Shown here: positions 41,533 to 48,700 of the stretch, one piece after another | How the letters are laid out: each line of letters begins with the position of its first letter | Numbering within the stretch: position 1 is the stretch's first letter | Source: Glandiceps talaboti | Taxonomy: Eukaryota > Hemichordata > Enteropneusta > Spengelidae | DNA: 64,000 nt | NCBI RefSeq assembly: GCF_964340395.1 | Contig: NC_135550.1 | Coordinates: 33,760,176 to 33,824,175, forward strand | Direction of reading: 5' to 3' | Position numbers and translations under genes: made by a program | The notes under the pieces: generated by a model | Seen by the model: only the letters and a program-made list of their open reading frames with translations | Database searches by the model: none | Told to the model about the DNA's origin: nothing

Positions 41533-44500
41533 TCATTAAAAATTAATATAACCTCCCTATAGGGGGTAAAAATTAGCACTGAGAGTGAAAATGAGTTGCT
41601 AGGGCAAGAAGTGATAAAATGATACATGATATTCAAAAGTTTACCCAGGTACTTTAAGTTTAACTTGACATTATCATGGATTCAAAGTATCGAGATGTAG
41701 AATTATTGGATTTAATAGGTGCTTTTTTGTGTAATATGTGTCAGTAATGAAAGTGTATGCAATATATGGCATATTTGCAAATTAGTAGAAGTTTTTGTCT
41801 ATGTGGTACACTATGTGATTTTATGATTTTCGAAATTCAACAATTTCAGCAAAGCTGTATCAAAAGAGTCAAGTCAACAGGTAAGTTTATTCCAGTATTG
41901 CATTCAAAGGATGTTCAACTGATTACCATGGCAATGAAATATAGCATGATCCTGCTCACATGGTGAAAGTTATGTTTCCATAAGATATAACACTGTATTC
42001 TCCCAAATATAATAGCACTCTCAACTGATCAGTCTATTCAAAGCAACCTTCCTACTGCACATGCTCAATACCATCCTTCTCCAAATGTCTTCGTTCAAGT
42101 GAAATACATATTTCTTCAAGCTCTTATAAATCTGAAAAATTATTGGAACTGCAATACCCTCCGATGTCAGAAAAGTTGGGAACCTTAAAGGTGTCTAGAA
42201 AAGTCATTGATGATAATATTTTTCAAGTTCCAGTGATGATGGTTCCTCTGATTCTGACACTTCAAGCTCAACAAGCTCAGATGATAGCAGTAGTGACACT
42301 AATATTAAGCATAGTAATGGCAACCATGTTGATTGCAAGCACTGGTCACATGTTGACAAGCATAAGTATGGATACAGATATTCCGTTCAGTCATTTTGTC
42401 AAAGGATGGTAATGAGCATGTGTAAGAAGTTTGTTTTGAATGGCTTGATTGGTTGAGGGTGCTATAATCATTTGGGAGAATACAGTACTATATCTTAATT
42501 TGGTTTTATTTCATGGAATTAAGATTCCATTTCACACACTTGGCATATTTATGAAATCACTAATCATGTTGCAGATTGATTACTTATACAGGTATATTTA
42601 CTCATATGCATTGACTTAAAAGTTGAGTGCTTAAATTTGATAAATGTTTTGTGATTTCTGTCAGAGGTCATCAACCTGTGTTTGTGTTTTCAGGTTGTGG
42701 AATACAGTAAATCGAAGTATGGTTGTCCAGTATCTTCCCACTTTTTGGATAGCTTTGTACCAACATTAGACCTGTGAGTATTTTTGGATCATTATCTTGT
42801 CAATCTATTTTCCTCAGTCAAATTCTCCTTTTAATTTTTGTGCAGATGAGTTGATAAAGCGACACTTTAGACTAAGTAACGGGGTATGTGAATAATGCTA
42901 ACATAGTAAATCTCAAAGATCTATTCACATATAGTGAGTTGATTGGGGATGGGGGATGCTTTGTTTAAATTTGTGAAAGAATTCCCATGAATACATTTTT
43001 TAAATATTGTTAGTCATAGAATGTCAGACTTACATGTTTAATAAAACCAGCATTGTTACTTTGTCCAAAAGCCTGTCATATTGTGATTCCTTTGCCATAT
43101 GACCTTAATTTGTAGAATATCTTATATGTGCTGTTGTGTTCACTTTGTTGGGATTATTCATTGAACAGGAGAATGTGTGTTCAAACTTTTCAAAGACTTG
43201 GCTACTTAATTTGAACAGTTCATAATGTTGGAGATGCAGCCATCAAGAGTCAAGAAATAATTATTTTGGCCATTTAAAAGGAAATAAGTAATAAGATTGT
43301 TAAAAAGACTATATTCAGTAGTAAATACAGTAGTCAGTAGTCTATGCAATATCCAGTTTCCTCCAAACAGAGCATTTATATCTTGTTAGACACTTGAATG
43401 GACTCTCTTTGTTTTACAGTTTTTGAGATATTCAGTAAATATTGAATTTCAACTACAAATATGTTTTTATTATTACAAATCAGAACCATAACAAAACACT
43501 TGAGGAGGTGGAAACAAATATTTGCAAACAAAGAAATGACTAAAGACAAAACAAACAAAACATATTGTATTTAGATGGACCCATTATAGACTATGTTGCA
43601 AGTCAAAATAGAATTGAATTTGTGATCTGTTTTGTATTATTATGAAGTGAAGTAAAGAAAGTGTACTGTGTTAATTATAAATTTCAGTGAATTTGACAAA
43701 GCAGTGATTCTGAAGTATATAAAGATGAAAGTGCTGATTAGTAGCCCTCAAATCACACCAAAACCTGTGAACAATTAATGTCGCTGTTACAAGCACATCT
43801 AAAATATGTTATGCTATGTGTGCATTCGTAAATTCCCAATGTACAAAAGTTTGATAACAATATGAAATAAAGAACATGGCCAGAATCATTGATAACAAAA
43901 TGTTCCTACACTATATTCATACTCTGACACTATATGTTGCTTGTATTATGGATGATACCCAAATTCCAAGCAATTCTTATAACTGATGCTGTCAATTATT
44001 AAACCTGACAAACAGTTAAATAGAAAAGAACAATTCACAACAGGAGCCACACAATTTATATGACCTAAGTTTATTTGCCAATAATGTCTTGAAATAACCA
44101 TCCTCATTGTAACTCGATCATTCCAATGGATTCTTTATCAAGCCATCTTGTGTAGACATGCACAGGATTAATGTGAAATATAAATGAAATATATAAATAT
44201 ATTTGAAAAATTTGAATATATAATCATAAATGTAAACTCATTGCAATCATTATTGAAGATCATGTAATTTATGTGACACATGTGTTACAAATACCTGAAT
44301 AATGTATAGTAAGACAGCTTAGGATATATAACATGTTTTGGTTTGTAAATAGTACATGTAATAGCCATTACAAGTTTCTATGCTCAAAATGTGTATCTGA
44401 CTTGCTTCCCTTTATCATGAATCTGACTTGCTTCCCTATATCATGAATCTGTCATACTTCCCTTTATCATGAATCTGACTTGCTTCCCTTTATCATGAAT

Positions 44501-45759
44501 CTGACTTGCTTCTCTTTATCATGAATCTGACTTCAATTGCTTCTCTTTATCATGCATGAATCTGACTTGCTTCCATTTATCATGAACTAACCTTTGCCCA
44601 TTGAAAGGTAATAGATACAATTATTATGAACCATAGAATACATACTGTTAAAAAAACAAGTCATTGAGAATGACATAGTCCCCGCTATGATTGGGTTTTA
44701 AGGAATTATCACTACTGTGATCACGCAACAACACTTGTGAACCTAAATCAAACAGACTTAGATATGTTGTGTCTGCTTGTTGGACATGGAACATGCCTAC
44801 AACAATAAAGGATTAGTCGGGTATGGGTGATCATATCACGATGAAAATGGATATGCACATGTATGTCATAGAACACTGTCCTTATACCAACTTTGAATGT
44901 GATTTGTTCAAGCATGTCTGAGTTATGGCTTTGGACATGGAAAATTCACAAACAAAATGGCTGCCAGGCAGCCATATTGGATCGTATCACAATGAAAATG
45001 GATATGCACATGTATATCATAGAACACTGTCCTAATACCAACTTTGAATGAGATCTGTTCAAGCATGTCTGAGTTATGGCTTTGGACATGAAAATTCACA
45101 AACAAAATGGCTGCTAGGTGGCCCTATTTGATCGTATCATGACAACAATGAATATGCACATATATGCCATACAACACTGTCCTAATACCAACTTTGAATG
45201 AGATCTGTTCAAGCATGTCTGAGTTATGGCTTTAGACAGGGAAAATTTGCAAACAAAATGGCTGCTAGGCGGCCATATTGGATCGTATCATGAAACAAAT
45301 TGATGTGCATATGTACGCCATTGTATGTTACCCCTGTACCAAGTTTGAAAAAAATCGGTCCAGGCATCTCCAAGAAACGGCTGTGGATGGACGCACGGAC
45401 GCACGGACAGAGTACGGAACCCAATCCATAAGTCCCCGTCCCGGACTTCGTCCGGCGGAGACTAACTAGTCTCAGTTAATTAGCTGAAATGAAAACAGCA
45501 TGAACAGCATGTACATTGCTATCATGTGAACTATATTTTGTATAAGGAAAGTAGTTACGTAGCTTTATTTCAAAGATATTTATTTACATATACACAAAAA
45601 ATTAAGTTAGATCAAAGTGACTTAATTTATCAAACGACAAAAGTCCCAATTATTTAGTATGTAAATTAAAGTTTATGATAAGAAACAATGTATTTTACTG
45701 TACCACCAGAGATATGTTGTTGTTGCTCCTTTAATAATTATTTGTTAAACAGAAAGAGG

Positions 45760-45793
<34 letters not shown>

Positions 45794-48700
45794 CGCATAC
45801 ACACATACCATATACATACAAGTTCAGTATTTAGAACTGTATATTTGATTCTGATTTTTATTAGGTCATGAGTCTTCAACTGTATCATGTAATCTCATAT
45901 TATAGAAGCCAGGAAAGAATTTACCATCATGACATTTCATGAAATTAAATGGCCACCTTTGCTGATGAAGGAGAGTTGATGTGAACTATTTTGATTCTAT
46001 TTAAACTAGAGCCTTATTCATAATGGTGTGTCAGATGTGATTTGTTACATTTCACCACTTTGACTTTTCTTTGGTGGGAAACAGCAAATGTTATCGTAAA
46101 ATCCAAGTTCATATGTTTTGTTAAAAAAAAGAAATCTAAGAGTATCTATATCTGAGATGAAAATACAATTGACTCTAATTGGCTTTGTTTGGTTTAGCTA
46201 TATTTTTATTTGCCTCATCTTGTCTCAAAAACAAAATGATTTGTTTCAACACAAATTATGATATGGTTTTTGCAAATGAAAAATCAGTACAATATAATTA
46301 TCGATGCTGACATGTAAGATTTACGTAATTATTTGAGGCTTGGTAACAATGAGTATGAATAAACTAATTGATTTGTATTCTTTTTCTATCTTCTAGTATG
46401 TAACTTGGCACAAAGTGTAGTCAATTAGGATCAATCAGGTTGTCTGTTCCTCAGCATCAGATTAAATAATATACTGCAAATATTTGTATTTTCCCATTTT
46501 AGTTATGATGGTTATAGATTTGTGAAGGAAGTGACTGCCAATTTCATTTTATTTGAAGCTTTGAATCGAAGTGATTACACCTACAGTACTACAATGGATG
46601 AGGTATGTATTACAAGAAGTTCTTTCATTTTAAAAAGGATCTTGAGATGTATGCAAGCAACTGGTTCAGTTGATTGGATTAAGTTTAGCATGATTGAATT
46701 GAATATTCAGCATTGTTGTAGGCATGGTAAAATATTTCCAAACTGAGAATTACTGATTCAGAATTATATAGAATCTATAATAAATAAATAGATAGAATTA
46801 AGCATTGAAACTTTGTCAAAGGTAGTATTTCAAATGTGTTGAATTTAAATTGTGTTCACTTTTAGGTTGGCTGTAAGCAAGAAGCCCAGACTTGGAAAAC
46901 TATGCAAGCAAGTAATACATCAACATCATCACATTCAGATATCTGGGGACCACATGTAAGATTCTGTCTCACATACCTAGATGTTTACATATGAAGAGCA
47001 TTCTATGCCATATACTCAGAGCTTTCCCTCTCCAACAAATGTATTGAAATAAGAATATGAAAAGGCAAATAAATATACAATGAATAAAACTGGAACAACG
47101 ATATAGCCAGCAGTATATTTCCACAATTTCACTTGAACCATTTTGCCAGAGTATGTCACTCTTTCCTAGTGAGAAACATGTGCACACAATGTACTATTCA
47201 TAGCTGAAGAAAATTGACCTAAAAGTTAATTATTCATGGTGCTTGAAGGGGACTATTACAATTGGCTCTATAAATGTGTGCGTACATGTAATAATCAATA
47301 ATAACAATGATATGTATATGCTAGAAGTCAAAAAGAAAACAAAGGTTACACATCAAATAAGAAACAACACAAACACAATTGTTATAAGTGTTGGTATAAA
47401 TAGATAAAAGAAATAATTAAATAATAATTGCAAACTTAAAACTGGCTGGACCACCAAGAAAAAAATGATAGCTTTCATTCTGAAGATATTGCCTAATTAT
47501 CAAAAATGGTTGTCAGTGCAAATTACATATCACAATTAATCATTTATAGGGTGTGTGCTTTGTTGTGGCTGATGTATGTGCCAAAGTATATTGAGTTTGA
47601 CTCTGTACCTTCTTAATTACTGAAAATCTTTAATTATGCAAATTATTCATTAAAAATAAAAGCTATATCAACAAACTTAACAGAACATGTGTGCATTATT
47701 AATGTTGATGTAGCAAATTAAATGAAATGTGAAGCTTGGGTTCTTAAGATATATTGTAATTATGGAACATTATTAGTTATGCAAATTACTGGCCAAAACT
47801 AAAATACTGTACAAACAGGCTTATAGGATATGTGTGCTTTGTTATGGTTGATGTAATGCCAAAATTATGTTAAATTTGAAGAGTCTTCCCTGTGTATTCT
47901 TAAGATATAGCTTAATTACTGAAAATCATCAATAATGCAAATTACTCACTGTGTCAACAAACTTCATAGGACATATGCACCTTGTTATGCTGAACAGTAC
48001 CAAATTATATTGAATTTGAAGCTTACATTCTTAAGATATAGCCTAATTGCCCATTGTATAATGCACTGAAACCGGAAGTGGTGAACATAGCAATTAACAC
48101 AACCATAAAATGCAGGCTTCCTTGAACAGACATGTCAATTTGAAAGCTTTTATTTGCAAAAAATATAAATAATAAATGTCACAGTAAAAATGTTCCTTAA
48201 AATTCAAGCTTCTGTTTGTACATTTACCAGATAAAGATGAATACACAAGATAACCATGTTAAATTATCAATGGAACAACAAAGATCTGTTCATGAACATC
48301 ACATTAATAAAACCAAAATGTCACAGTAAGTCACAGGCAGTCTATCTCCTGAGAATGAACCTTGGTGAATCAGCGGGGAGAAGTGCATGAACATGATTTG
48401 GGTGCACAAATTAGGTGTAGAAATAGAATTTTTGTAAAATGGTGACTATAATATAAATTTAAAAGTACCAACTTTCTGTGTGAAATGTATTCTACAGTGT
48501 TTGTGAGTTATCATATGAAACCACTAACCACTTTGTTACTTTACTAAAACAAAACTTCATAGTGGGAGAGCTGAGCAGCAGAAGTACCGGTACTTCTACA
48601 CATGTTACAAAAAACAACAACACAAAAACAACAAAAACAGTGGAGCTATTATGACTGATAGGTCACTTGTTTTTTATTAGGCCTTAACACAGTACCTTAA

